Part shown: positions 46,175 to 56,768 of the stretch, piece by piece
Layout of the letters: the number at the start of each line of letters is the position of its first letter
Position numbering within the stretch: the stretch's first letter is position 1
The notes under the pieces: model-generated
What the model saw: the letters and a program-made list of their open reading frames with translations, nothing else
Told to the model about the DNA's origin: nothing
Database searches by the model: none
Translations under genes and position numbers: made by a program
Source of the DNA: Fragilaria crotonensis
Lineage: Eukaryota > Bacillariophyta > Fragilariophyceae > Fragilariales > Fragilariaceae
Length of the DNA stretch: 64,000 bases
Direction: 5' to 3'
NCBI GenBank assembly: GCA_022925895.1
Contig: JAKSYS010000058.1
Coordinates: forward strand, 88,373 to 152,372

Positions 46175-47679
46175 GTATAGCTTTCTAGCCTTGTTTGAAC
46201 ACGTCTATACACCGAGAAGTTGCTCATGCTCAGATGATGCTGTTGGTGATTATGCACCATACTCCTGCTGACAACTTGCTTTGCCCATTGCTGAAAGCAT
46301 GAATATCAATCATCATGAAATGATCAGAATATGAGTGGCTGTTTCATTTATGAGGAAATATTGTTGTCTGTCTGCTTTGCATGGTGTCATGTTTGAATGG
46401 GTGTGACAACTTCAAACCCTATAATTAGTTCAATTTTTATTTTATTCAAACTCTCAGTCACTTCTCCATCCTGAAGATTGGCAATAGGCATTCTTGCTCT
46501 GGAGCGGCAATCAATTTCATAGCAGCCACCAAATGAGGCACTATTGCTAGCAGTGCATGCAAGGAATGTGACAGAAAATCATAACCAGCCCCTTCAGTAA
46601 TCATATAATGAGTAATACCATGGACAATACGGGAGATCGTCTTGTATGACCACGAGAACGTGTAGCCTGCGAAAAAAAAACATTGTGGCTATCACACGAG
46701 CGATTTGAGCAAGAATTTAGAAGTTAATGAGCAAAAACTGTCTCCAGCTCAAAAGGAAAGCCGTGGTCAACAACAATCTGTGCCCTTCCTTAACATTGTG
46801 CACAACGCATAATTGATGAACAGCAGATCCCTTAATGCCATCGAGTTCGAATGGCTCGGGATTTATTCAACTGAGGGCACGTTTCTGATTCATAGAAGTG
46901 TGTCAAAATAAACAGTTTAATACGACAAACATCCAGTCCGTGCATCGTTCAGGGTGTAGAGTCGTCAGTAGATGTTGACTCATATGCGCACGAACACCCG
47001 AAATCCGAATTCGTCGTTGCGTTCGAGTTAGAAGGGAAAAATCAAGCACGGGCATCCTCTACTGAGTATCTAATTGAACCGCGCTCGTATCCTACAGCAA
47101 ATGTCCTATTGCACCTATCACGGTAGCCCTCCCCGGCCCACAGTGCTGTCACCCTTCCGTCGTGAAGCGCTCATTCGGAAGTAATGATGAGTGTTAGGGG
47201 TAATGTCGGACGGCATCCATCATAACGTTTGCAAAGCATTCGTAGACGAATGTATCAACCCATCATGAGAACGCGATTTCGCTTTTCGCCATCGCACTTT
47301 TGACCTGGAATCCAAATAAATTACACACCCATCTCACGAGAAATGCTGCACACCACTCGAATCTACGCTCCATCACACCGCCATGCGATGGAACTTGATG
47401 ACCCGCAAAATCATTGGGGCTCCGGAGATGTGCTCAAACTACTGGTTCAGGACTTTTTGGATCGCGACGAACGACCGTGCACTAACGTTGGTCCAGTTTC
47501 TCATTCTACTCCATGAAGGAGCGTTCTCTTGTTATACTTGTTTCCGTATCGTTTGCTCAAGCCTGATGCAACGCTACTTTCATCGCATAAGCTTCCGCAG
47601 ACGATGGAAAGAATTTGGCACGAAGAATGGAAGGCACACAAGTCCCCCCTCCCCCTCCACACTTTTCAAATTGTTTGAT
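46175..47679. other. Intergenic, no gene recognised
   Basis: No convincing gene. The 117-codon frame at 47383-47736 has no signature and partly overlaps the end of the gene on the other strand. Confidence 0.45.
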
Positions 47680-48192
47680 TCACCTCAAAATCACAAAAAA
47701 CACAGCCATAACGACCAGGGGACTCAAAACAAATGAACCTTGTCCAAAGTCAACAATCAATGGATGACCCTCGGCCAGATTTTTCCCATAGACCAAGCCT
47801 GCCATTAGGACTGGTACTCGCACGAAAACGATATTGTAAATGGCACCCACAGGATTATCGTCTGCCGTCGTGGATGTTCGAGCACCCGTCACGACGAATG
47901 GAAGATACTGCTTCAGAATCTTCCAGACTCGCAAGACGTTATTGTTGTCCATGGTGGCCGGGTTCTCACCAAATAGAATCGATTCTTTCCGAATATTGAT
48001 GGGAGCTGGCACAAGATCAGCATCGAGGCCATCTCGTTCGTTTTGCAGAATGAACTGTTCCTCCTTGTTGTCAGGACTCAAGCACAGTTTGCATCGCATC
48101 AGCGAAGATGTGTGTGGTGCTATATGGAAGGCAAAGGATAAATGAATGTAGCACAGGATTAGCCAAACGATGCGAGACATTGAAACCGTCAT
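47680..48192 (-). CDS. Small membrane protein with plastid-type presequence
   Basis: 170 residues from ATG 48192. It starts with a signal peptide (MSRIVWLILCYIHLSFAF) whose end, SFAFHIAP, resembles the diatom ASAFAP plastid-import motif. A polar middle section follows, then two hydrophobic segments near the C-terminus (AIYNIVFVRVPVLMAGLVYG and SFVLSPLVVMAVFFVIL), suggesting a small plastid membrane protein. No family recognised and no intron needed. Confidence 0.6.
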   Translation of the reverse strand: MTVSMSRIVWLILCYIHLSFAFHIAPHTSSLMRCKLCLSPDNKEEQFILQNERDGLDADLVPAPINIRKESILFGENPATMDNNNVLRVWKILKQYLPFVVTGARTSTTADDNPVGAIYNIVFVRVPVLMAGLVYGKNLAEGHPLIVDFGQGSFVLSPLVVMAVFFVILR

Positions 48193-49349
48193 CGTCCATT
48201 TGGTAGTGCGTGCTCACTGATGGCACACAACACACAACTCACAACTCGCCACAAGTCGCTCAGGAGGGTTCTGAATTCTGAATTGATGTGTGATGCAGGA
48301 TGCAGGTGGTATTCTACGTAGTTTGTAATATGTAGTATGTAGTGCTTGTACTAGCTCATATGCATGGATGTAGGTATATATGTAAGACAAGCTCACGTAC
48401 AATGGTACCAGGTACGTACAGGAGTACGATTGACTGCTCTTACCGCCACTACCCGCCACCCGCCACGCATACTTGAATGTCGTATGTCTGGTACAAGTAC
48501 TTGTATGTACCGATAGAGTACAAACTCCGAAAGGTCAGCGGCATTCCCGTTCCATAAACACCTATCTATAGCATGTATGTCGTATGTCTGGTACTTGTAT
48601 GTACCGGTAGAGTACAAACTCCGAAAGGTCAGTGGCATTCCCGTTCCATAAACACATATGTATAGCAAGTGACCTCTGGGGTTGCTCGATGTCCTGGATC
48701 CTTCGAGGGCTCCTGAACTTTTCCTCTTAACAGTCTGTAGATTCTATGTGCATACACGATTTTATTCCTGGGTGTTGGAACATTCCGGAACCTTCTTGAC
48801 GTTGAAAGTGGAGAGTCATCAAAAACGAATCACTTGATTCTGCGGTTTTCTGTGTATGCATGGGAAAGACCATCATCAAGGAGCGAGCAGAAAAGAACCG
48901 AGGTTCTGTTTTTAGATAGGAAGCGCACGACTGAACTCACTGGATGCATACACGTATAAATGCCGAAGAGTACTAATCTCCAGTCGGCATCTCCGGCATT
49001 CTAGTTATCCGATCTGACACGTTCGCATGTCGCAACGTGTCTTCTAAAAGTGTGTATATCAACAAAAGTGACCATTTGTGCAATGCAGTCATTACCATGG
49101 AGTCATAACGAAGTGTTCGTCTAGAGGGACAAGTTTACTCGTTTTTCTTTTATCCTCCGTAACCGAGATAGAGGCATCACATTTTACATAGGCATTCTAA
49201 CTACTAGGGGGTAGACAATTCCTTGCGAAGCAAGGGACTAATGACCTTGCTGATTATCATTGCTTCAAAACATCGAATCTCAAGGGTTCTGTCGACAACT
49301 CTCTACCAGGCCACAATCTTCCGCCTAAAACGACTGCTCTCATATAAGC
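48193..49349. other. Divergent intergenic region with an imperfect duplication
   Basis: Promoters of the - strand plastid-type gene and the + strand DUF6824-like gene should lie here. It contains the duplication at 48478-48667. Otherwise nothing identifiable. Confidence 0.4.
48478..48667. repeat. Imperfect tandem duplication, ~100-bp period
   Basis: tgtcgtatgtctggtac... through ...ggcattcccgttccataaac occurs at about 48478-48572 and 48578-48667. The second copy lacks a 6-base piece (aagtac-like) and differs at a few bases. Confidence 0.75.
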
Positions 49350-51065
49350 ATGGAACCGGCAAAGGATGCCAGAGCAGGGCAAGGAAAAGATCAGATTGGA
49401 AGTGAAAGAAAAAAGCAGCGTTTTCAATCGTCTTCTGGTGGTAGGCAGCATTCCATAGTGCCAAGCGACCACGATGTACTTTGCAGTCAATCTCGATCCT
49501 CCTACGAACATGCAGGAAACATTCTATTCAGAGAACTGATTGCTAAGAAATTACCCGCTTATGAAAAGGCGAAAACAAAAATTGAGAAGACCTCCTTCTT
49601 CCGTCACGTGGTGGATGAGATCTCCTCGATGGGAGGAAAGTTCTTAAAACTTGACGAGGAAAAGGGCGAATGGTTTGAAGTTGACTTTGCATCTGCGAGG
49701 AGCAAGGTCGGAAAAGCCTTTCGTTCCGCAGTCTTGGAAAAGCAAGGATTTACACCACAACGGGACGATGAAGAATGTGATGAGGGGCTGCATCGAGTCG
49801 AAAGTGGAAACGAAATCGACTCACACGTCTCAGTTTTGAGCGAGTCTGCGCACACGATGCTTCAACTTGGGAAGGCGCCAGAAACCCGAAATGAAACACA
49901 GCGTCTTGTTGATGAATCGAATGATTTGACTTCAATAGTGGAATCAGCAAAGTTGTCATACCTCGCCCTTTCGCGAGATACGACGAAGTCAAGCGAACCA
50001 ACATCGAAGGTCGCTGTGCCTATGAAACACCCACATAATGAACGTGACGTTTTAAGTTCACAGCACGCTACCATGCGAACAAAAACACCTTCTGGGTTGA
50101 ATTCATCGCTTCAGGCATCCCCAATGGCTGTACCTGCGAATCCACTTATTGAACCGCCACCAGCTGACGCCAAGATGTCGAGAAGGAGTGAAACGAATCG
50201 ATCAGCATCTGCACGACAAGGACGTCAAGTTAAAGCGTCGGCGTTGCCTCCTCCGCATGAACACTCTCCAGGATTAGCAGCCCTGAATAGATCGTCAATT
50301 ACACCGCACTTGGACGTTCAACCTCGTCCACCAACGCGCCAACAAAGCGAACGCGAACCCAACTTCCACCACCGTTCAGTCACTCTTCCGATCCCACCGC
50401 CCCGAACCGTTCTTCCCGGCAATTTTAAGCTACCTGGATTGACACGACAACTACCAAACATGTTGGACACCCGTGAACTCAAGCGAGCAATGTATCGAAC
50501 GCTAGCCCTTCGTCAACAGGCGCTTGAGCAGAATAAGGCGTCACAGCACAAATCGAACGCCAGTGCGCCTCCGAATGTGGATTTGTTTATAGGCAAGGCA
50601 ATGGCCAGCAGCCAATCCCCTCAGGAGATCTTGCAGCAGGCACTTGCGGTCCAGAAAAATGCATTTATTCAAGGAAAAGGGTTGGGCCCCGATAAGAGCA
50701 AACCAACCACAAGAGGGGCAGACGCCGTGATCAACGTCGAACAACGCACTGTCAACAAACACGGCAACAATAATCACAGCAAGACTCGGGAGACTGCCAA
50801 AGGATCCTCTCCAGAGATCGCATTGGTGAGTCCTGATTCAGTACTTAAGCCACGACTGCCAGCATCCACGATGCTGAATTTGCACCGAATAAAACGACCC
50901 AGATCGTTTGAGACTACTAGTTCAAGAGAGCCGCCCAAAAAGAAAGCCTCTTTAGCTGAAGTGGCGACTGAACATGCTATTGAAAGTCAGAAGAAAAGTG
51001 GATTTTGGTACTGCCCGTCAGGTGAAGCTGACGATTCCACGACAAGTCGATTCTACTTCCTCTGA
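49350..51065 (+). CDS. DUF6824-like diatom protein
   Basis: 571 residues from ATG 49350, intact. Residues about 38-130 match the look of the DUF6824 domain frequent in diatoms: DHDVLCSQSRSSYEHAGNIL, FRELIAKKLPAYEKAK, KTSFFRHVVDEISSMGGKFL, and ARSKVGKAFRSAV. The DVLxGRG start of the family is DVLCSQS here, a departure from the usual glycine-rich form. The remainder is a long polar, Ser/Pro/Gln-rich, apparently disordered region with basic patches (IKRPRSFE, PPKKKAS near the end). A nuclear regulatory role is often assumed for this family but is not shown by sequence. Convergent with the CCD gene, 64 bp apart. Confidence 0.75.
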   Translation: MEPAKDARAGQGKDQIGSERKKQRFQSSSGGRQHSIVPSDHDVLCSQSRSSYEHAGNILFRELIAKKLPAYEKAKTKIEKTSFFRHVVDEISSMGGKFLKLDEEKGEWFEVDFASARSKVGKAFRSAVLEKQGFTPQRDDEECDEGLHRVESGNEIDSHVSVLSESAHTMLQLGKAPETRNETQRLVDESNDLTSIVESAKLSYLALSRDTTKSSEPTSKVAVPMKHPHNERDVLSSQHATMRTKTPSGLNSSLQASPMAVPANPLIEPPPADAKMSRRSETNRSASARQGRQVKASALPPPHEHSPGLAALNRSSITPHLDVQPRPPTRQQSEREPNFHHRSVTLPIPPPRTVLPGNFKLPGLTRQLPNMLDTRELKRAMYRTLALRQQALEQNKASQHKSNASAPPNVDLFIGKAMASSQSPQEILQQALAVQKNAFIQGKGLGPDKSKPTTRGADAVINVEQRTVNKHGNNNHSKTRETAKGSSPEIALVSPDSVLKPRLPASTMLNLHRIKRPRSFETTSSREPPKKKASLAEVATEHAIESQKKSGFWYCPSGEADDSTTSRFYFL

Positions 51066-51129
51066 GCCATTAGAGGCCTTCGTTACTGGGCAAATGTATC
51101 TGCGATGTTCGTTCTAAATTTTAAGTTAA

Positions 51130-52776
51130 TTAGAGTCGTAAATTGAAATCGTAGGTCGCGCCTTCGACATACCGTCCGTGGAGACCTCCGTTGGGAACAA
51201 ACGTTGGCAATGTGGCACGAGAAACCTCGTTCAACGTTTTGGCATCCAAAATGACAACATCCGTTGTTAAATCACGACCGTTGTTGACGAATGCGAGCAG
51301 ATAGGCGTCATCTTCGTCCAATCCTCCAATTTTTGGAACAACACACGGCTCGCCAACACTTTCATAGGGCTCTGATATAAAAGTTGACAGAATGTCTCCA
51401 GAACGTGAGTCTAGTTTGCAAAATGCTCCAGGGTATCCGTATTGCGTACTTGTTGGATTGTGAGATGCGACTGTGTAGAGGAATTTATGAGGTCTTGTGG
51501 ACAGGTTTTGAGGAATAGTTGGGAACTCCATACTCCCAGTCGAACGTAATTCTCTTCGGTGCAGAATCCGTTCGTTCTCGAGATCCAGCTCGTAACGCAC
51601 CAACTTGTAGGATTCCATAGCGTCCCAAGGAACGACCTCCCAGATGGGTTTCCCTTTTCCCGCCCTAATCATTGACGCCCCAAAGTCAAAGGAACGATCG
51701 TCGGTCTCGACGCGATCAAAAATGAGGTGTCCCTGATCGTTCTCATAGGCATTTCCGAAATGAAAAGAAAATCCAAATGGTGCTTCGATTCGTTTAATAC
51801 GTTCATCTTGAAACACATCCACATTTTCAGCGCCACTTTCAAACAGTGTCCGAGGGATGCACAAAATAACATGCTTTCCATCTTCATCGAGAGCCAAGGC
51901 TTCTGCAAAGGACCCGATTCCGAACAGTGCTCTGAGTCCACCCATGGAATCCAGATTGCAATGATTCCAGCACATGACGACATAATTTTCCGTCAGTGCC
52001 GTATCGTGCATGAGTGCGACACCTGGGACAGTGATGGAGACGGGTTTCGACAGAATATTGCCATCGGCATGATCCATCTCGTACAGTCGAATGCGACTGG
52101 TTTTGGATATTGGATCAGGGTCGTCGACTCCGTGGTTCACCCACACGCGTTTGGCAGGGTCATATCGTGGATGCGCTGAAAAGCTGTCCACATCGGTTCT
52201 CATCCGTACGGTTTCCAGCGTCTTGGGGTTGAGTTCATGTGGAGAACCACCTTCCCACAGGGCGAGAAGAGTATCCCCACATAAAACAACGTTCGTGTTG
52301 GCAACATTCTTGGTCTTCATATCAAAAGCATTATTGAGAATGCCGCCACTTTTCGGAGTACCAAAAACACCCCGAGCCGAAAAGCCCCCATTCTCCATAT
52401 CAGCCTTGAATTCACGAGTTTGAACAAATTTGTTGCGAAAGACCACGTTGCCATCTCCATTGACTGTCAGGGCATTCATCAATCCGTCTCCATCAAACAT
52501 GTGCATGACCTTGGTACCATCGTTTGCCACGTATCGGCCGGCTCCATTGCGAAAGTATGTACCAATTGGAAAGTCAGATGGAATCTTTAGATCGACCAGA
52601 GAAGGAGGGCATTCTTCAGCGTTGCAGAATGACCGAATGAAAGCAGCTTCGTCGCCGCCTGATTTCAGCAATTGCCCTTGATATGCTGGACGAATCGATG
52701 GGGAAACAGCCGAGAAGGCACCAGCAATGTCAAGGACTGCCGCGAGAACAACGAGAATTGGGGCTGCAACCTTCAT
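51130..52776 (-). CDS. Carotenoid cleavage oxygenase (CCD/RPE65 family)
   Basis: 548 residues from ATG 52776; the open frame extends upstream to 52914 but only from a TTG. It begins with a signal peptide ending LDIAGAFSAVSP, an ASAFAP-like plastid motif, so the enzyme is probably plastidial. It is a seven-bladed-propeller Fe(II) enzyme that cleaves carotenoid double bases of the polyene chain with O2. The four iron-binding His are in place in order: DSFSAHPRYDP, VALMHDTALTENY, FGFSFHFGNAYE, and the near-C-terminal GGLHGRYVEG. IGTYFRNGAGRYV and HMFDGDGLMNAL near the N-terminus are also typical. Intact and intronless. The substrate (for example which xanthophyll) cannot be told. Confidence 0.9.
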   Translation of the reverse strand: MKVAAPILVVLAAVLDIAGAFSAVSPSIRPAYQGQLLKSGGDEAAFIRSFCNAEECPPSLVDLKIPSDFPIGTYFRNGAGRYVANDGTKVMHMFDGDGLMNALTVNGDGNVVFRNKFVQTREFKADMENGGFSARGVFGTPKSGGILNNAFDMKTKNVANTNVVLCGDTLLALWEGGSPHELNPKTLETVRMRTDVDSFSAHPRYDPAKRVWVNHGVDDPDPISKTSRIRLYEMDHADGNILSKPVSITVPGVALMHDTALTENYVVMCWNHCNLDSMGGLRALFGIGSFAEALALDEDGKHVILCIPRTLFESGAENVDVFQDERIKRIEAPFGFSFHFGNAYENDQGHLIFDRVETDDRSFDFGASMIRAGKGKPIWEVVPWDAMESYKLVRYELDLENERILHRRELRSTGSMEFPTIPQNLSTRPHKFLYTVASHNPTSTQYGYPGAFCKLDSRSGDILSTFISEPYESVGEPCVVPKIGGLDEDDAYLLAFVNNGRDLTTDVVILDAKTLNEVSRATLPTFVPNGGLHGRYVEGATYDFNLRL

Positions 52777-54970
52777 AATCTTTATTTCTCCTGACGCCTC
52801 AGAAGGCTGAACACCAAATATCTCTGTGATGAGCTCATCATCGAAAAGAATGTGAGGGATGCCATTAGAATGAAACGAAATGACGTCAATTACGACGTCA
52901 CAGTACGGATGCAAATCTAGAATCTAGTACAGTATATGATAGAGTATCATAGACTCGTCCTAATCAAAGGCAGCCGTAGAAGTACAGTATTGCATCATCA
53001 CACATCGTATGCGTATCGGCGTACCTGGTAATCCGGTAATCCACTGTAGTACGAGTGCTCTTGTCCGATCCTGAATCCTGATTGGTTATTCTGTGTTCTG
53101 CGCATAAAAGGATTGGCGGACGTCATTTCATGTCAATCTACTACATAGCTAGCAAATGCTCCGATTTGTCGACACACTACATGTCCCAGGTTCCTGGTAC
53201 AAGTACCCGCAAACAAATATGCATACATGTATGGGTTCTCTACTGTAGCTGACAGTAGCCAGTAGCAAAGTGGTGACATTACGAAATTTGGTTCACGTAC
53301 TAGTACTGGTAAGCGGTTACAAATAGAAGACCTACTGTACTGGTATTGAAATGAAGATTGTCATCAACGCTATTGACAGGTGAACAATACAATAAAGAAG
53401 GGAACATGCTGATAGGCTTGTTCTGTGAGTCCTGCTGGAGATCGGGCAAACAAGAAATGTACTGTGTATTGGAGTTGTAAACTCTGTGCCAAAGTAGATA
53501 GGAATTCTCGGGGCTTTCATGGTACTAGTAGTAGTATATGGCAATATGTCATCATGATTAATGATGCTCTATCACTCTAACACACTTGCACCGCACCACG
53601 TTGGATTCTGGAGTAGTACTCGGAACTTGCAGAAAGGTAACTGTGTAGTACAATCTGATAGATGTCATGTTGTGTGTTGCTGCATTGCAGCTGATGCAAG
53701 ATGCGAGATAGTGAGATACTCCGAGTACTCCACAATTCCGCCGTCACGGGGTCCGATTAGGTTTCACCAATTTGACGTCAGCACTTTTCAGCACTTTTGT
53801 TGTGGAATTTAACTTGTACGGAATCTTTATCTTTGATTTTCTCAGCGCCCACTTTTCAAACCACCTCTTGTGCAAAACTACGTTCTAGATAAGAAGGAAC
53901 ATAAATCAGCGCCACATTTGTTTGAATAGAAATAAAAATGATCGTGTCTAGATGTGTATATAACAGGGTACCAGTAGTGGATTCAAGTTTACTCACACAA
54001 AACTCATAATTTTGATATTTCACAACCACAATGGTACGGCACTTTGTCTCCCTGTCATTCTTGTTTCTCTTGTTGTTCTTGCTCTCCTTGCTGCTTTTGT
54101 TTCTCTTGTTGCTGTTGTTCTGTTTTTGCTCTTGTTTGCTCTCTGTCTGTTGCCATTTTGCGTTACTACAGCACCCACCTACCGATTATTCTGTAACCAA
54201 CCTCCTGTTTTGTTCTCTTTAGGATCATCCACAACAAGCAAGAAGGACCATTGATGCAGGATCCACATCCAGTGGATCAGACTCTATCTGCTCTCAAGGC
54301 TATGTCATGGACTGCTTCTTTGCCTTTCAAAGGTCATTTTTGTCATGCAACCGATGATTTCAATGCATCATTGGAAACCAAGTATGACCTCTTTCAGTAC
54401 ACTACTTCTATGTACAAAGGTTCCAAGCACATTATTCGGACCTAGCTAATCAATGTCGCAAGAGATCCACTTGCCTGAGGCACCCTCAACGACCTCTGTT
54501 CTGGACATGAAACTGATGTTTCTGATAATTTTGTTGATGTACAGCACACGAATACTCATAATGACGACAATGACAACATCCTCATGGAATCTACAAGTTT
54601 AGAAACTGACTGCATTGATTTTGGATCGCGTGCTCTTCACCATGAAGACATACCCGAATTGGAACGTTACAATGCGTATGACAGCATTATGCCAAGAGCA
54701 AAGGAACTAGTTAGTCTTGTTGATGCCTCAAAAAGCCCACAAGAGAGAGGTCTTCTTGTTGAGGAGGCACTCGACAAGATTATCTTCACCGAGAAAGCCA
54801 ACATGGCTTCTGAAACCACCACCCAAAGGGTCCCTAGTTTCGGGGTGTCCTGTTGGCAAGGTGTGCAAAACATATGTCTCATCATGGAGTTTTTAAAAGT
54901 AGTACATTTAGAATTAATAACAATGTTGACTTAGACTTTCGTTCTTGTTCGACATCATGAGTAGGATGGG
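52777..54970. other. Intergenic, no firm gene
   Basis: Low-complexity ttctcttgttgctgttg stretch at 54058-54150 gives a spurious Leu/Phe frame. A polar 116-codon frame at 54584-54934 (LVSLVDASKSPQERGLLVEE) and a shorter one at 54251-54445 could be scraps of a mobile-element gene; I do not recognise them. Confidence 0.4.
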
Positions 54971-55935
54971 GACTATTTGGTGATCAAAATTCGATCTTCA
55001 AATAGTCGTCACAGTACAGATAACACTAGTACAGTACAATGGCGACTATTTGGTGATCAAAATTTGATCTTCAAATAGTCATCACAGTACAAGTAACACC
55101 AGTACAGTACAATGGCGACTATTTGGTGATCGAAATTGATCTTCAAATAGTCGTCGTCTGTAACACTAGTACAGTACAATGGCGACTATTTGGTGATCGA
55201 AATTGATCTTCAAATAGTCGTCACAGTCTGATAACACCAGTACAGTACAATGGCGACTATTTGGTGATCGAAATTTGATCTTCAAATATTCGTCACAGTC
55301 TGATATCACAATTACAGTACAATGGCGACTATTTGGTGATCGAAATTCGATCTTCAAATAGTCGTCACAATACAGTAACACTAGTACAGTACAATGGCGA
55401 CTATTTGGTGATCGAAATTTGATCTTCAAATAGTCGTCACAGTCGAGTATCACAGTACAGTACAATGGCGACTATTTGGTGATCGAAATTTGATCTTCAA
55501 ATAGTCGTCACAGTACAGTATCACCAGTACAGTACAATGGTGACTATTTGGTGATCAAATCGATCTTCAAATAGTCGTCACAATCGGTATCACCAGTACA
55601 GTACAATGGCGATTATTTGGTGATCAAAATTCGATCTTCAAATAGTCGTCACAGTATAAGTAACACTAGTACAGTACAATGGCAACTATTTGGTGATCGA
55701 GTCGATCTTCAAATAGTCGTCAGTACGAGTAACACCAGTACAGTACAATGGCGACTTTGGTGATCAAAATTCGATCTTCAAATAGTCGTCACAATACGAG
55801 TATCACCAGTACAGTACAATGGCGACTATTTGGTGATCGAAATTCGATCTTCAAATAGTTGTCACAGTACGAGTATCACCAGTACAGTACAATGGCAACT
55901 ATTTGGTGATCGAAATTCGATCTTCAAATAGTCCC
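54971..55935. repeat. Satellite array of 14 hairpin-forming ~71-bp units
   Basis: Units start at 54971, 55044, 55117, 55183, 55255, 55327, 55399, 55469, 55541, 55610, 55683, 55752, 55823 and 55896. Each has gactatttggtgatc, a 3-7-base A/T-rich loop, and gatcttcaaatagtc (13 of 15 positions pair), followed by a spacer ending acagtacaatggc. Differences between units are mostly small indels and loop changes, and they keep both arms in most units. The last unit is cut by the Copia insertion. Confidence 0.95.
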
Positions 55936-56528
55936 AGTCAAGGTACAGCAGCTGACAGCTGTTATTGTGCCGTTATTGACGTTGAAATTTCGTCCCCGCC
56001 AGCTGAGTCCCATCCGGCTTTGGATACGAAGATTCTCACGCCAACTGTATACGGCAAAATGCCAGTACGAAAACTACAGTTGTCCCGGACTGCTTTCCGC
56101 CCTCATAACCTCCTTTCCTACAACAACAATTTGTCCATCTTTACCCTGGGCAATTCAACTGCAAATTCACTTCATGTGCTATCTAATTTCCAACATGTGT
56201 CCTTCATCATGTTGGCTAAGTCTGGCCATGTTGCAACAGTTGTTGCGATCGTCACTTTCAATTCGCTCGTGAAGGCGGAGTTGGTGCTGACATTTCAATG
56301 CCTTTATCAGTGGGATGAAGGCTTTGAATGTTCACTCCCACAACCCTCTAACTTCGCGAAAGTAGATCGGCAAGATTCAATCGGTCCTGGATTGAATTGG
56401 TTCCTTCAAAGTGAAACCTAGAAATAAGCTCATAAGTTAAACAACTCTAGAATTAAAACTCTACGTTTGACCGAACCCGGATTTCTACGAACTAGTACGC
56501 AGCCTTGATCACGCCGTGTACTTCGACT
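55936..56528 (+). repeat. 5' LTR of Copia element
   Basis: 593 bp, starts agtcaaggtacagcagctga and ends gtgtacttcgact. The internal sequence begins ggttattttcgccc; a TGG that could start a primer-binding site overlaps the last base of the LTR. The tRNA is not identified. Confidence 0.95.
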
Positions 56529-56768
56529 GGTTATTTTCGCCCAATAATAAGACTTACCCTCTAACGCACTTTCCTCTCCGGCAAGCTCGTTTCAAGTTCC
56601 TTTCAAAGTCACGCTCCGCGTCAAGGCAGGTCTCCTCCGGCGATCCTGCGACAGCCCCACGTCTTCCCAAGACTAGGCTGATTCATTGCTCTCTGCCAAC
56701 TCGAGTACGCAGTCAGCAATCTGTTGAGTGGTTGAAGATCTGCTTTCCAAGCCAAGACTCCAATCATC

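Noticed and set aside
54012-54254. Leu/Phe-rich 'membrane protein' frame
   Set aside because: Product of a ttctcttgttgctgttg simple repeat.
55166-55465. 99-codon minus-strand frame with repeated peptide in the satellite
   Set aside because: It arises because several monomers are close to a multiple of three bases long; neighbouring units with other lengths break it.
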